A stretch of DNA of 64,000 bases from Nocardioides sp. AX2bis (GCF_902506435.1 NZ_LR733215.1:2053528-2117527); one strand, 5' to 3'; counted from the stretch's first letter, positions 16,197 through 24,914 are shown. The notes: a model not told the origin generated them from the letters alone. Translations and numbers: made by a program.

Positions 16197-17327
16197 ATGG
16201 CCGTGCTCATCGCACTGGCGATCCTGCTGGCGTTCGTCGTCGTCCTGCTGGCCAAGACGGTGCAGATCGTGCCGCAGGCCCGCGCCGGCATCGTCGAGCG
16301 GTTCGGCAAGTACCAGCAGACGCTGGACGCCGGACTGAAGCTCATCGTCCCGTTCATCGACAACGTCCGCTACCGCATCGACCTGCGCGAGCAGGTCGTG
16401 TCCTTCCCGCCGCAGCCGGTGATCACCGAGGACAACCTGGTGGTCTCGATCGACACCGTCATCTACTTCCAGGTCACCGACCCGGTCGCGGCGACCTACG
16501 AGATCGCCAACTACATCCAGGCCGTCGAGCAGCTCACGATGACCTCGCTGCGCAACATCGTCGGTGGGATGGACCTCGAGGAGACGCTGACCAGCCGCGA
16601 CGAGATCAACACCCGGCTGCGCGGCGTGCTCGACGAGGCGACCGGCAAGTGGGGCATCCGGGTCAACCGGGTCGAGCTCAAGGGCATCGACCCGCCGCCG
16701 TCGATCAAGGACTCGATGGAGAAGCAGATGCGCGCGGACCGCGACAAGCGCGCCGCGATCCTCACGGCCGAGGGCCAGCGCCAGTCCGCCATCCTGTCGG
16801 CGGAGGGCATGAAGCAGTCCGCGATCCTGACCGCCGAGGGCGACCGGGAGTCGGCGATCCTGCGGGCCCAGGCCGACCGCGAGTCCCAGATCCTGAAGGC
16901 GCAGGGTGAGGGGCAGGCGATCCAGACCGTGTTCCAGGCGATCCACGACGGGCAGCCGGACCAGTCGCTGCTGGCCTACCAGTACCTCCAGATGATGCCG
17001 AAGATCGCCGAGGGCGACGCCAATAAGGTCTGGATCGTCCCGAGCGAGATCGGGCGTGCGCTCGAGGGGCTCGGCTCGACGATGTCGGAGATGTCGGGGA
17101 TCCCCAAGGACCTGCCCGGCCCGCGGACCCGCGTCGACATGGGCTCCACCTCGCCCGAGATGCCCTCGGTCGACGCCAGCAAGAAGGCCGCCAACGACGC
17201 CGTGCAGGCCGCGATCCGTGAGGCCGAGGAGGCCGCGAACCCGGGTCGTGCCCGCAGGGCGCAGGACGTCAGCGGCAACGCGCCCGACGGCGACGCGGGG
17301 GTCGAGCCGCCCCCGGCGCAGATCTGA
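16197..17327 (+). CDS. SPFH/band 7 domain protein (slipin/stomatin-like)
   Basis: The 376-residue product has one N-terminal membrane helix (VLIALAILLAFVVVLLAKTV), the SPFH core with VERFGKYQQTLDAGL and VSIDTVIYFQVTDP, and a long helical part with repeats of about nine residues around AILTAEG/AILSAEG, typical of stomatin-like oligomerising coiled coils. A GAGGAG ribosome site lies eight bases before the ATG. These proteins form ring assemblies at the membrane, usually with NfeD partners such as the one encoded upstream. The last 80 residues are low-complexity. Confidence 0.92.
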   Translation: MAVLIALAILLAFVVVLLAKTVQIVPQARAGIVERFGKYQQTLDAGLKLIVPFIDNVRYRIDLREQVVSFPPQPVITEDNLVVSIDTVIYFQVTDPVAATYEIANYIQAVEQLTMTSLRNIVGGMDLEETLTSRDEINTRLRGVLDEATGKWGIRVNRVELKGIDPPPSIKDSMEKQMRADRDKRAAILTAEGQRQSAILSAEGMKQSAILTAEGDRESAILRAQADRESQILKAQGEGQAIQTVFQAIHDGQPDQSLLAYQYLQMMPKIAEGDANKVWIVPSEIGRALEGLGSTMSEMSGIPKDLPGPRTRVDMGSTSPEMPSVDASKKAANDAVQAAIREAEEAANPGRARRAQDVSGNAPDGDAGVEPPPAQI

Positions 17328-17333
17328 CCCCGG

Positions 17334-18095
17334 GTGACGGTGTGGGAGGCCGTCCTGATCGCCCTCGCGGGCGTCGGGGCCGGCACCATCAACACGATCG
17401 TGGGCTCGGGCACCCTGATCACGTTCCCGACCCTGCTCGCCCTCGGTGTCCCGCCGGTGACCGCCAACGTCTCGAACAACCTGGGGCTCGTGCCGGGGTC
17501 GCTGACCGGGGCCTGGGGGTACCGGCGCGAGCTGCGCGGGCAGTCGACCCGGGTGCTGCGGTTGCTGGTGGCCTCGCTGATCGGCGGGGCCGTCGGCGCC
17601 GTGCTCCTGCTGACCCTGCCGTCCTCGGCGTTCGAGACCATCGTGCCGGTGCTGATCGGGCTCGGTGTGCTGCTGGTCATCGTGCAGCCGGCGCTGTCGC
17701 GGCGGGTCGCGACGCGTCGTGAGGCGCGGGAGAGCGCCGAGGTGCGCGACGCGGGGTGGGTCTGGCCGCTGGTCGGGCTGACCGGGGTCTACGGCGGCTA
17801 CTTCGGCGCCGCCCAGGGCGTGCTGCTGATGGGTGTGCTCGGGATCGGCGTGCCCGAGCCGCTCCAGCGGCTGAACGCGGTCAAGAACGTGCTGGCGGCC
17901 GGGGTCAACTCCGTCGCGGGGGTGCTCTTCATCTTCGTCGCCGACCTCGACTGGCTCGTGGTCGCGCTGATCGGCGTCGGGTCGGTCGTGGGCGGCCTCA
18001 TCGGCTCCACCGTCGGACGGCGGCTGCCCGCGCCGGTCCTGCGCGGGGTCATCGTCGTGGTGGGTGTGGTCGCGCTGGTGGCGCTGCTGCGCTGA
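17334..18095 (+). CDS. TauE/SafE family sulfite/anion exporter
   Basis: The 253-residue product has about eight membrane helices and the TauE/SafE pattern: an N-terminal half with GAGTINTIVGSGTLITFP and NVSNNLGLVPGSL, and a second half with GVYGGYFGAAQGVLLMGVLG, which is the internal repeat of the family. These proteins export sulfite or small organosulfur anions, or are of unknown specificity. It starts at GTG six bases after the SPFH stop, so it is co-transcribed. Confidence 0.9.
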   Translation: MTVWEAVLIALAGVGAGTINTIVGSGTLITFPTLLALGVPPVTANVSNNLGLVPGSLTGAWGYRRELRGQSTRVLRLLVASLIGGAVGAVLLLTLPSSAFETIVPVLIGLGVLLVIVQPALSRRVATRREARESAEVRDAGWVWPLVGLTGVYGGYFGAAQGVLLMGVLGIGVPEPLQRLNAVKNVLAAGVNSVAGVLFIFVADLDWLVVALIGVGSVVGGLIGSTVGRRLPAPVLRGVIVVVGVVALVALLR

Positions 18096-18129
18096 GCGGT
18101 CGGCGGCGCGACGGGCGGCGGCCGTACGG

Positions 18130-18317
18130 GTCGTGTGCCTGTCGCCGGTCCAGGGACCGTGCTGGGGCACACGACTCGGGCGGGGGCGGCGGTCGTACGG
18201 GTCGTGTGCCTGTCATCGGTCCGGGGACCGTGCTGGGGCACACGACTCAAACGGGGGCGGCGGTCGTACGGGTCGTGTGCCTGTCACCGGTCCAGGGACC
18301 GTGCTGGGGCACACGAC
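18130..18317. repeat. three tandem 46-nt nested palindromes, period 71
   Basis: Three near-identical units lie at 18130-18175, 18201-18246 and 18272-18317. Each has outer arms GTCGTGTGCC and GGCACACGAC (10 bp), inner arms CGGTCC and GGACCG (6 bp), two-base loops, and six unpaired bases on each side between the two stems. The spacing is identical in all copies, and the symmetric design is kept even where single bases differ. The array lies between the stop codons of two converging genes. It could act as a bidirectional terminator or a protein-binding array. Confidence 0.9.
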
Positions 18318-18342
18318 TCTCGGCGGTCCGGACCACCGGCGT

Positions 18343-18408
18343 GTCCGCAAGCGTCATCTCGACCCGCCGCAACCGTCATCTCGGCTGGCCGCGAGCGTCA
18401 CCTCGGGG
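18343..18408 (+). repeat. 66-bp triad of 22-bp repeats (copy 1)
   Basis: Three direct 22-bp units sit end to end, with cores AAGCGTCATCTCGA, AACCGTCATCTCGG and GAGCGTCACCTCGG. The same three-unit design is found at 41372-41437 (same orientation) and 40464-40529 (inverted). Here the third unit supplies the stop codon of the minus-strand gene that ends at 18398. Confidence 0.88.
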
Positions 18409-18760
18409 AGGCGTTGACCTCGATCGCGCCGGCGGCCGCGGCGCCGAGCGCGACGGCCAGGAGCGGGGCCGCCCCGAGCGGGCTGACCTCGCCGGTGCGG
18501 TAGGACACGACCGAGGCGACGGCGTCACCGAGGTCGACCAGGACGCCGGCGGCGACGAGGTCGCGGCGGGCGGTGCCGGAGGCCAGCAGCGTGACGGCGC
18601 CGAGGGCGATCTCGCGCACCCCGAACAGGCGCGTCATGAACGGCAGCTGCGGGTTGTCGCCGGGGCTGGCGCCGAGCAGGCCGGCGGCGACGCTGGGGCG
18701 GGTGAGGCTGAGCGCGCCGATCGCGATGCGGCCGAGCGAGAGCGGGGTGACGAGGTCCAT
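18398..18760 (-). CDS. small integral membrane protein, unknown function
   Basis: The 120-residue product has about four membrane helices, with SLGRIAIGALSLTRPSVAAGLLG at the start (quoted in part: RIAIGALSLTRP) and LFGVREIALGAVTLLASG in the middle, ending in a hydrophobic Ala-rich helix. I do not recognise a characterised family. It starts nine bases after the alpha/beta hydrolase stop and so is the last gene of the long minus-strand operon. Its stop codon lies inside the 22-bp repeat triad. Confidence 0.65.
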   Translation of the reverse strand: MDLVTPLSLGRIAIGALSLTRPSVAAGLLGASPGDNPQLPFMTRLFGVREIALGAVTLLASGTARRDLVAAGVLVDLGDAVASVVSYRTGEVSPLGAAPLLAVALGAAAAGAIEVNASPR

Positions 18761-18769
18761 GGCCGGACC

Positions 18770-19765
18770 CTACTGGTCGGTAGCCGACCCTGTCGCCGTG
18801 GTCCGGTCCTCCAGGTAGGCGCCGGCCCAGCGGTCCATCTCGGCGTACGCCCGCGCGCGCGGCTCGGCGCGCGAGAGCACGACGTCGTGCCGGGCGCCCG
18901 GGACGGCGGCGTAGGTGACGTGGCTGCCCAGCGCGGTCGACCAGCGGCGGATCTGGTGCACGTCGAGCACGACGTCGGTGGTGTGCAGCCGTTCGTCCCC
19001 CGACCCGCGGGGGTTGCTCGAGGCGTCCGAGGACAGCACCAGCACCGGGGCCTGGACGTCGAGGCCGCGGTGCAGCCGGGCGTGCGCACGCAGGACCGCG
19101 CCCAGCCAGCCGGCGTACACCACGATGCCGGTGTCGGGCTTCCAGGTCAGGTCGTAGTCCCACTCGCCGCCGTGGTCACGGTGCAGGCTGCGGCCGTAGA
19201 GGCCGGTGACCTCGCGGCTGATCGCGCGGCGCGGGCTGAGCCGGCCGAGCTGGGTGATGACCGGGCGGCCGACCAGGCGCAGCAGCGCGCTGCCCTGGAG
19301 GTCGAGCCAGGGGGAGTTCAGCACCATCCCGGTCAGCGCGGCCGGGCGCCGGCGGTCGGCCCACGACGGGACGATCAGCCCGCCGGTCGAGTGCGCGGTC
19401 AGCACCACCCGGTCGTGGCCGTCGCGCTCGGTGATCCGCTCCCAGACGGCGTCCAGCTCCTCGTCGTAGGTCTGGAGGTCCGAGACGTAGTTCGGGGTCT
19501 GGTGGGGGCGGATGGACCGGCCGTACTTGCGCAGGTCCACGGCGTAGAAGTCATAGCCGCGCTCGACCCACCACGCGGCGAGGTCGGTCTGGAAGAAGTA
19601 GTCGGTGAACCCGTGCACGTAGAGCACCGCGCGGCCCGACGGCGTGGCGGCGGGGTGGTGGACCAGCGTGGCGACCACCTCGCCCTCCTCGTCGGGGGCC
19701 AGCGGGATGGTCTCCGCGGTCCAGGGCGCGCCGAGGACGTCGGTCACGAGGTCGGGCTCGGTCAT
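18770..19765 (-). CDS. alpha/beta hydrolase (lysophospholipase/serine aminopeptidase S33-like)
   Basis: The 331-residue product has an alpha/beta-hydrolase fold: oxyanion-hole motif YVHGFTDYFFQ, nucleophile elbow TAHSTGGLIV (Ser in A-x-S-x-G form), acid region VLVLSSDASSNP, and catalytic His in PGARHDVVLS. The overall pattern is like lysophospholipase/monoglyceride lipase proteins. No signal peptide is seen, so it acts in the cytoplasm. Its ATG overlaps the GDPD stop by four bases, so translation is coupled. In that context a role in deacylating lipids before GDPD is plausible but not proven. Confidence 0.82.
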   Translation of the reverse strand: MTEPDLVTDVLGAPWTAETIPLAPDEEGEVVATLVHHPAATPSGRAVLYVHGFTDYFFQTDLAAWWVERGYDFYAVDLRKYGRSIRPHQTPNYVSDLQTYDEELDAVWERITERDGHDRVVLTAHSTGGLIVPSWADRRRPAALTGMVLNSPWLDLQGSALLRLVGRPVITQLGRLSPRRAISREVTGLYGRSLHRDHGGEWDYDLTWKPDTGIVVYAGWLGAVLRAHARLHRGLDVQAPVLVLSSDASSNPRGSGDERLHTTDVVLDVHQIRRWSTALGSHVTYAAVPGARHDVVLSRAEPRARAYAEMDRWAGAYLEDRTTATGSATDQ

Positions 19766-20583
19766 GACGCCGATCCTTCCAGGCCGCGGCGTCGTTCGGC
19801 GCGGCGGGACCGCTCGAGGCCGGCGCGCACGCGCAGCGCCAGGGCCGGCTCGTTGCTCGTCACCAACCAGGCCCGGCCCGGGCGCAGCCAGTAGCGCAGC
19901 GAGTCCTCGGTGTCGACGGTCCACACCAGCAGCGGGAGGTCCCGGCGGCGGGCGAAGGCGGCGATGCCCAGGCGGGCCAGGGTGTGGTTGGCCACGACGA
20001 GGTTGGCGCGCGAGTTCAGGATCCGTACGCGCGGCAGCAGCTCGGAGGCGCGGATGCGGACCTGGCGGTTCAGCGGCAGCCCGCGGACCCGCCGACCGAG
20101 CGACAGCCCGACCAGGAGGTCGTGGCCCTGCTCGTCGGCCCAGTCGCGCACCACCCGGACGGTGCGGTCGTCGAGGGTGGTCACGATCATCTGGTCGGCA
20201 CCGAGCAGCGCGACGGCCTGGGCGACCGCGGCGACCACGGCCTCGGGGTCGCTGAACTTCAGGTCGATGTGGGCGCGGGCCCGGCCCACCAGCGCCTGCA
20301 GGACGTCGTCGTAGCGCAGGAAGTGCGGCGCCCGGGCGGCGAACTCGGCGAAGCGCAGGTCGGCCAGGTCCCGGCGGCGGTCGCCGACCCACACCCAGTC
20401 GTCGTGGAAGCAGACCAGGGTGCCGTCGCCGCAGCGCTGGACGTCGAACTCGACGTACTCCACCGGCAGCCGCAGCGCCCCGTCCAGGGCGACGCGGGTG
20501 TTCTCCAGGGTCCGGTCCTGGCCGGCCCCGCACCGGTGGGCGCTGAGCTGGACGCTCGGCCGGGCACGACGCAGGGGGCTCAT
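19762..20583 (-). CDS. glycerophosphodiester phosphodiesterase family protein
   Basis: The 273-residue product has the GDPD order of motifs: SAHRCGAGQDRTLENT, VEYVEFDVQRCGDGTLVCFH followed by Asp, a later AHIDLKF, and VWTVDTED near the end. GDPD enzymes hydrolyse glycerophosphodiesters such as glycerophosphoethanolamine to glycerol 3-phosphate and an alcohol. The usual HRG has Cys in place of Gly (HRC), but catalytic His and the acidic metal ligands are kept. No signal peptide is seen. The ATG overlaps the upstream hydrolase stop by four bases, as does its own stop with the next start. Confidence 0.88.
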   Translation of the reverse strand: MSPLRRARPSVQLSAHRCGAGQDRTLENTRVALDGALRLPVEYVEFDVQRCGDGTLVCFHDDWVWVGDRRRDLADLRFAEFAARAPHFLRYDDVLQALVGRARAHIDLKFSDPEAVVAAVAQAVALLGADQMIVTTLDDRTVRVVRDWADEQGHDLLVGLSLGRRVRGLPLNRQVRIRASELLPRVRILNSRANLVVANHTLARLGIAAFARRRDLPLLVWTVDTEDSLRYWLRPGRAWLVTSNEPALALRVRAGLERSRRAERRRGLEGSAS

Positions 20584-21293
20584 CCGCCGGCCGCGGCGGC
20601 GCGGACCAGGCCGGCCAGCAGGCCGACGTCGGCGGCGGTCTCGGGGTGCCACTGCACCGCGACGCAGAACCGGTCGCCCGGTCGCTCCATCGCCTCCGGC
20701 GTGCCGTCGGCGGCCTCGGCGACCACCTCCCAGCCGGGGTGCTCGGCGACGGCCTGGTGGTGGTGGCAGCGCACGACCAGGCGCTCCCCGAGCAGCCCGG
20801 CGACCCGGGACCCGGGCCGGGTGGCGACCTCGACGTCGCCGAACGCGTCACCGCCGGGGGAGTGCTGCTGGTGGCCGACCCGGTCCGGGACGTGCTGCTC
20901 GAGCCGCCCGCCGGCGGCCACCGCCATCACCTGCATCCCGCGACAGACGCCGAGCACGGGCAGGCCGACCGCGTCGGCGGCGGCCAGCAGCGCCAGCTCC
21001 CACGCGTCGCGGTCCGGGCGCCACCCGGCCGTGCGGTCGTGGGGCGTGGCGGCGTACCGCGCGGGGTCGACGTCGGCGCCACCGGTGACGACCAGCGCGT
21101 CGAGTCGCGCGACCAGGACGTCCGCGGCGCCCGGGACGTCGTCGGTGTCGACGGGAGGAAGCAGGAGCGGGAGCCCGCCGACGGCGACCACCGCGTCGGC
21201 GTACGCCGTGTGCAGCAGGTCGGCCCGCTCGGTCCAGACCCCCCACGCGGCCTGCTCGCGGTAGGTCGTCAGCCCGACGACCGGTGCCCCCAC
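20580..21293 (-). CDS. class I glutamine amidotransferase-like gamma-glutamyl hydrolase (PuuD-like)
   Basis: The 237-residue product has a peptidase C26 pattern: VVGLTTYREQAAWGVW, TGGADVDPARY, nucleophile Cys in LGVCRGMQVMAVAAGG, HHHQAV and VQWHPE with the catalytic His. PuuD-type enzymes release glutamate from gamma-glutamyl compounds. It starts at GTG 14 bases after the SDR stop. Together with the glutamine-synthetase-like ligase it frames a pathway that adds and then removes a gamma-glutamyl group. Confidence 0.9.
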   Translation of the reverse strand: MGAPVVGLTTYREQAAWGVWTERADLLHTAYADAVVAVGGLPLLLPPVDTDDVPGAADVLVARLDALVVTGGADVDPARYAATPHDRTAGWRPDRDAWELALLAAADAVGLPVLGVCRGMQVMAVAAGGRLEQHVPDRVGHQQHSPGGDAFGDVEVATRPGSRVAGLLGERLVVRCHHHQAVAEHPGWEVVAEAADGTPEAMERPGDRFCVAVQWHPETAADVGLLAGLVRAAAAGG

Positions 21294-21307
21294 GCCCGTG
21301 CGCCCGC

Positions 21308-22087
21308 TCAGAGCGGGGTGACGTAGGCGGCGGAGATGCCGCCGTCGACGAGGAAGGTGGTCGCGGTCATGAAGGAGCTGTCGTCGGAGGCCAGGAACAG
21401 CACCGCCGAGGCCATCTCGGACGGCTCGCCGAAGCGCCCCATCGGCACGTGCACGAGCCGGCGGGCGGCCCGCTCGGCGTCGGTGGCGAACAGCTCCTGG
21501 AGCAGCGGCGTGTTGACCGGGCCGGGGCAGAGCGCGTTGACGCGGACGCCCTCGCGGGCGAACTGGACGCCGAGCTCGCGGGTCATCGTCAGCACGCCGC
21601 CCTTGGAGGCGGAGTAGGAGATCTGCGAGGTGGCCGCACCCATCACGGCCACGAACGAGGCGGTGTTGATGATGGAGCCGCGTCCCTGCTCGAGCATGTA
21701 GGGCAGCGCCGCCTTGCAGCACAGGTAGACGCTGGTCAGGTTGACGTCCTGGACCCGCTTCCAGGCCTCCAGGTCGGTGTCCAGGATCGAGTCGTCCTCG
21801 GGCGGGGAGATCCCGGCGTTGTTGAACGCGATGTCGACCGAGCCGTAGGTCTCCTTGGCGGTCCGGAACAGCGCGTCCACCTGGTCCTTGTCGGTGACGT
21901 CGGTGTGGACGTAGGTGAGCAGGTCGGTGCCGCCGAGCTGGCCGACCAGCTGGTGGCCACGCTCGTCGTCGAGGTCGCCGATGACGACCTTGGCGCCCTC
22001 CTCGACGAAGCGCTGCACGGTCGCCAGACCGATGCCCGAGCAGCCGCCGGTGACGACCGCGACCCGGTCCTGGATGCGTCCTGCCAT
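21308..22087 (-). CDS. SDR family oxidoreductase
   Basis: The 259-residue short-chain dehydrogenase has VAVVTGGCSGIGLATVQRF for cofactor binding (Asp after strand 2, IGDLDD, suggests NAD), NNAGISPPEDD, and the catalytic Ser and Tyr-x3-Lys in ISYSASKGG. A GGAGAAC ribosome site precedes the ATG. It lies between the aldehyde dehydrogenase and the hydrolase of the gamma-glutamyl operon. There it could oxidise the alcohol of a gamma-glutamylated amino alcohol to the aldehyde; that is inference. Confidence 0.88.
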   Translation of the reverse strand: MAGRIQDRVAVVTGGCSGIGLATVQRFVEEGAKVVIGDLDDERGHQLVGQLGGTDLLTYVHTDVTDKDQVDALFRTAKETYGSVDIAFNNAGISPPEDDSILDTDLEAWKRVQDVNLTSVYLCCKAALPYMLEQGRGSIINTASFVAVMGAATSQISYSASKGGVLTMTRELGVQFAREGVRVNALCPGPVNTPLLQELFATDAERAARRLVHVPMGRFGEPSEMASAVLFLASDDSSFMTATTFLVDGGISAAYVTPL

Positions 22088-22112
22088 GGTTGTTCTCCTG
22101 CTGGTGGGGGGA

Positions 22113-23483
22113 TCAGTGGGCGATGAAGACGTTCTTCTCCTCGGTGAACGAGGCCGGGGCGTCGGGCCCGAGCTCGCGACCGAGGCCGGACTGCTTGTAG
22201 CCGCCGAACGGGGTCCAGTAGCGGACCGCCGCGTGCGAGTTGACCGACAGGTTGCCCGACTCGACGCCGCGGGCCACCCGGAGGGCGCGGCCGACGTCGC
22301 GGGTGAAGATCGACCCGGAGAGGCCGTACTCGGAGTCGTTGGCCAGCGCGACGGCCTCCTCCTCGTCGTCGAAGGCCATCACCGCCACGACGGGGCCGAA
22401 GACCTCCTCGCGCCACAGCCGGGCCGCGGGGTCCTCGACGGTGACCACGGTCGGCGGCACCCAGAAGCCGCCGGCCGTGGTGCCGGTGGTGGGCACCGAG
22501 CCGGCGAAGGCCACCTCCGCGCCGTCGAGGTAGCCCAGCACGCGGTCGCGCTGGACCGCCGAGACCAGCGGACCCATCTCGCTGGCCTCGTCGGCGGGGT
22601 CGAGGACCCGCAGTCCGCGCACGGCCGGCTCGAGGTGGGAGACGAACTCGTCGTAGGCGCTGCGCTCGACGAGGATCCGCGACCGGGCGCAGCAGTCCTG
22701 CCCGGCGTTGTCGAAGACGGCGTACGGCGCTCCGGCCGCCGCGGCCGGCACGTCGGTGTCGGCGAAGACGATGTTGGCGCTCTTGCCGCCCAGCTCGAGG
22801 GTGACCCGCTTGACCTGGTCGGCGCAGCCGGCCATCACCTGCTTGCCGACCCGGGTCGACCCGGTGAAGGACACCTTGCGCACCAGCGGGTGGGTGACGA
22901 ACCGCTCGCCGACGACCGGGCCCTCGCCGGGCAGGATCGTCAGCACGCCCTCGGGCAGGCCGGCCTCGAGCGCGAGCTCGCCGATCCGGATCGCGGTGAG
23001 CGGGGTCAGCTCGGCCGGCTTGGCGATGACGCAGTTCCCGGCGGCGAGCGCGGGCGCCATGCCCCAGGCCAGCACCGGCATCGGGAAGTTCCAGGGCACG
23101 ATGATGCCGACGACGCCGAGCGGCTCGTGGAAGGTCAGGTCGACCCCGCCGGCCACCGGGATCTGGCGTCCGTGCAGCCGCTCCGGCGCCCCGGCGTAGT
23201 AGTGCAGGCAGTCGCGCACGTTGCCGGCCTCCCACCGCGCGTTGCCGAGGGTGTGCCCGGCGTTGCGGACCTCGAGCTCGGCCAGCTCCTCGACGTGGGC
23301 GTCGACGACGTCGCCGAACCGGCGCAGCAGCCGGGCCCGCTCGCCGGGGGCCACCGCGCGCCAGGCGGCGAAGGCGTCGTGGGCGCGCTCGATCGCGGCG
23401 TCGGTGTCGGCGACCGAGGCCATCGCGACCTCCGTGAGGTCCTGCCCGGAGGTGGGGTCGACGACGGTCCAGGTGGTGCTCAT
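22113..23483 (-). CDS. aldehyde dehydrogenase family protein (PuuC-like)
   Basis: The 456-residue product has the NAD-dependent ALDH motifs: PWNFPMPVLAWGMAPALAAG, TGSTRVGKQVM, LELGGKSANIVF with the general base Glu, and the catalytic Cys in NAGQDCCARSRI, then EVFGPVVAVM. In its operon it would oxidise a gamma-glutamyl-amino aldehyde to the acid. It is 25 bases from the SDR start and 33 bases from the upstream ligase stop, so it is co-transcribed with both. Confidence 0.92.
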   Translation of the reverse strand: MSTTWTVVDPTSGQDLTEVAMASVADTDAAIERAHDAFAAWRAVAPGERARLLRRFGDVVDAHVEELAELEVRNAGHTLGNARWEAGNVRDCLHYYAGAPERLHGRQIPVAGGVDLTFHEPLGVVGIIVPWNFPMPVLAWGMAPALAAGNCVIAKPAELTPLTAIRIGELALEAGLPEGVLTILPGEGPVVGERFVTHPLVRKVSFTGSTRVGKQVMAGCADQVKRVTLELGGKSANIVFADTDVPAAAAGAPYAVFDNAGQDCCARSRILVERSAYDEFVSHLEPAVRGLRVLDPADEASEMGPLVSAVQRDRVLGYLDGAEVAFAGSVPTTGTTAGGFWVPPTVVTVEDPAARLWREEVFGPVVAVMAFDDEEEAVALANDSEYGLSGSIFTRDVGRALRVARGVESGNLSVNSHAAVRYWTPFGGYKQSGLGRELGPDAPASFTEEKNVFIAH

Positions 23484-23516
23484 GGGGCTCTTCTCGCAGT
23501 CGTGCGGGGGCGGGGG

Positions 23517-24914
23517 TCAGAGACGCTCGAAGCCGCGTCGGCGCTCCCAGTCGGTGACGGCGGCGTCGAACGCGGCGAGCTCGACGTCGGCCATGGTGGT
23601 GTAGTGGTCGACGACGGCGTCACCGAACGCAGATCGTGCCACCTCCGAGGTCGCCCACCGCTCCCGGGCCGCGTGCAGGGTGCGCGGCACCAGCTCCTCG
23701 CCGCTCTCGTAGGCGTTGCCCTGGGTCTCGGGCACGCCCTTGAGCTCCTGCTCGATGCCGTGCAGGCCGCCGGCGAGCATTGCCGCGACGGCGAGGTACG
23801 GGTTCACGTCGCCGCCGGGGACCCGGTTCTCCAGGCGGGCCGAGGCGCCGTGGCCGACCAGGCGTACCGCGCAGGTGCGGTTGTCGGTGCCCCAGGCGAT
23901 CGCGGTCGGGGCGAAGGAGCCGCCGGCGAACCGCTTGTACGAGTTGACGTTGGGCGCGTACAGCAGCGTGAAGTCCGCCATCGTCGACAGCAGACCGGCC
24001 ACGAACGCGTCGTACAGCTTCGTCCGGGCCTTCTTCTTCTCGTCCCAGAAGACGAGGTCGCCGTCGGTGCCCCGCAGCGAGAGGTGGATGTGGCAGGAGT
24101 TGCCCTCGCGCTGGTCGTACTTGGCCATGAAGGTCAGCGACCGGCCGTGCTGGGCGGCGATCTCCTTGGCGGCGGTCTTGTAGACCACGTGGTGGTCGCA
24201 CGTGACCATGGCGGTGTTGTAGAGGAAGCCGATCTCGTGCTGGCCGAAGTTGCACTCGCCCTTGGCGCCCTCGACGTCCATGCCCGCGGCGTACATGTGG
24301 TTGCGGATGTCGCGCAGCAGCGGCTCGACGCGGGTCGTGCCGAGCACCGAGTAGTCGATGTTGTACTGGTTGACCGGGCGCAGCCGGTGGTAGTCGGCGT
24401 CGTGCGCGGCCTCGTAGGTGTCCTCGAAGGCGATGAACTCCAGCTCGGTGCCCGCGTGCACGCTGAACCCCATGTCCCGGGCCCGGTCGAGCTGCTGGCG
24501 CAGGATCGTGCGCGGGGACTCCACCACGGGCTCGCCGTCGAGCCAGGCGAGGTCGCACTGCACCATCGCGGTGCCCGGCAGGTGCGGCAGCAGCCGCAGG
24601 GTCTGCCAGTCCGGGACGAACTCCATGTCGCCGTAGCCGCGCTCCCACGAGGAGATCGCGTAGCCGTCGACGGTGTTCATCTCGACGTCGACGGCCAGCA
24701 GGTAGTTGCAGCCCTCGGTGCCGGCCTTGAGGGCCACGTCCAGGAAGTACGCCGCGTGCAGCCGCTTGCCCTGCAGCCGGCCCTGCATGTCGGTGAAGGC
24801 CATCACCACGGTGTCGATCTCGCCGCCGGTGATGAGGTGCCGCAGCCGGTCCAGGGTGAGCATCCGGTCGTTGACCGGGGTGTCGGTCCCGGCGGCGGGG
24901 GAGTGGTCGGTCAC
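23517..24914 (-). CDS. glutamine synthetase family gamma-glutamyl-amine ligase (GlnA4/PuuA-like)
   Basis: The 465-residue product is a GSI-fold enzyme: DMQGRLQGKR at the N-terminus, AGTELEFIAF, GECNFGQHEIGF, the ATP-site KYDQREGNSCHIHLSL, SYKRFAGGSFAPTAIAWG, and RLENRVPGGDVNPYLAVAAM. It lacks the signature of housekeeping GlnA in several places and resembles PuuA and the Streptomyces GlnA3/GlnA4 enzymes that couple glutamate to polyamines or ethanolamine. The GTG start overlaps the permease stop by four bases. With an ethanolamine-type permease upstream, gamma-glutamylethanolamide synthesis is the best guess. Confidence 0.9.
   Translation of the reverse strand: MTDHSPAAGTDTPVNDRMLTLDRLRHLITGGEIDTVVMAFTDMQGRLQGKRLHAAYFLDVALKAGTEGCNYLLAVDVEMNTVDGYAISSWERGYGDMEFVPDWQTLRLLPHLPGTAMVQCDLAWLDGEPVVESPRTILRQQLDRARDMGFSVHAGTELEFIAFEDTYEAAHDADYHRLRPVNQYNIDYSVLGTTRVEPLLRDIRNHMYAAGMDVEGAKGECNFGQHEIGFLYNTAMVTCDHHVVYKTAAKEIAAQHGRSLTFMAKYDQREGNSCHIHLSLRGTDGDLVFWDEKKKARTKLYDAFVAGLLSTMADFTLLYAPNVNSYKRFAGGSFAPTAIAWGTDNRTCAVRLVGHGASARLENRVPGGDVNPYLAVAAMLAGGLHGIEQELKGVPETQGNAYESGEELVPRTLHAARERWATSEVARSAFGDAVVDHYTTMADVELAAFDAAVTDWERRRGFERL

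Noticed and set aside
18130..18317. CRISPR-like array
   Set aside because: Only three units, each an extended palindrome with nearly identical linkers, so no spacer diversity.
20580..24914. Polyamine (Puu) pathway as the name for the gamma-glutamyl operon
   Set aside because: PuuB-type amine oxidase is missing and an SDR is present; the permease is of the ethanolamine type. Ethanolamine or a related amino alcohol fits better, though polyamines cannot be excluded.
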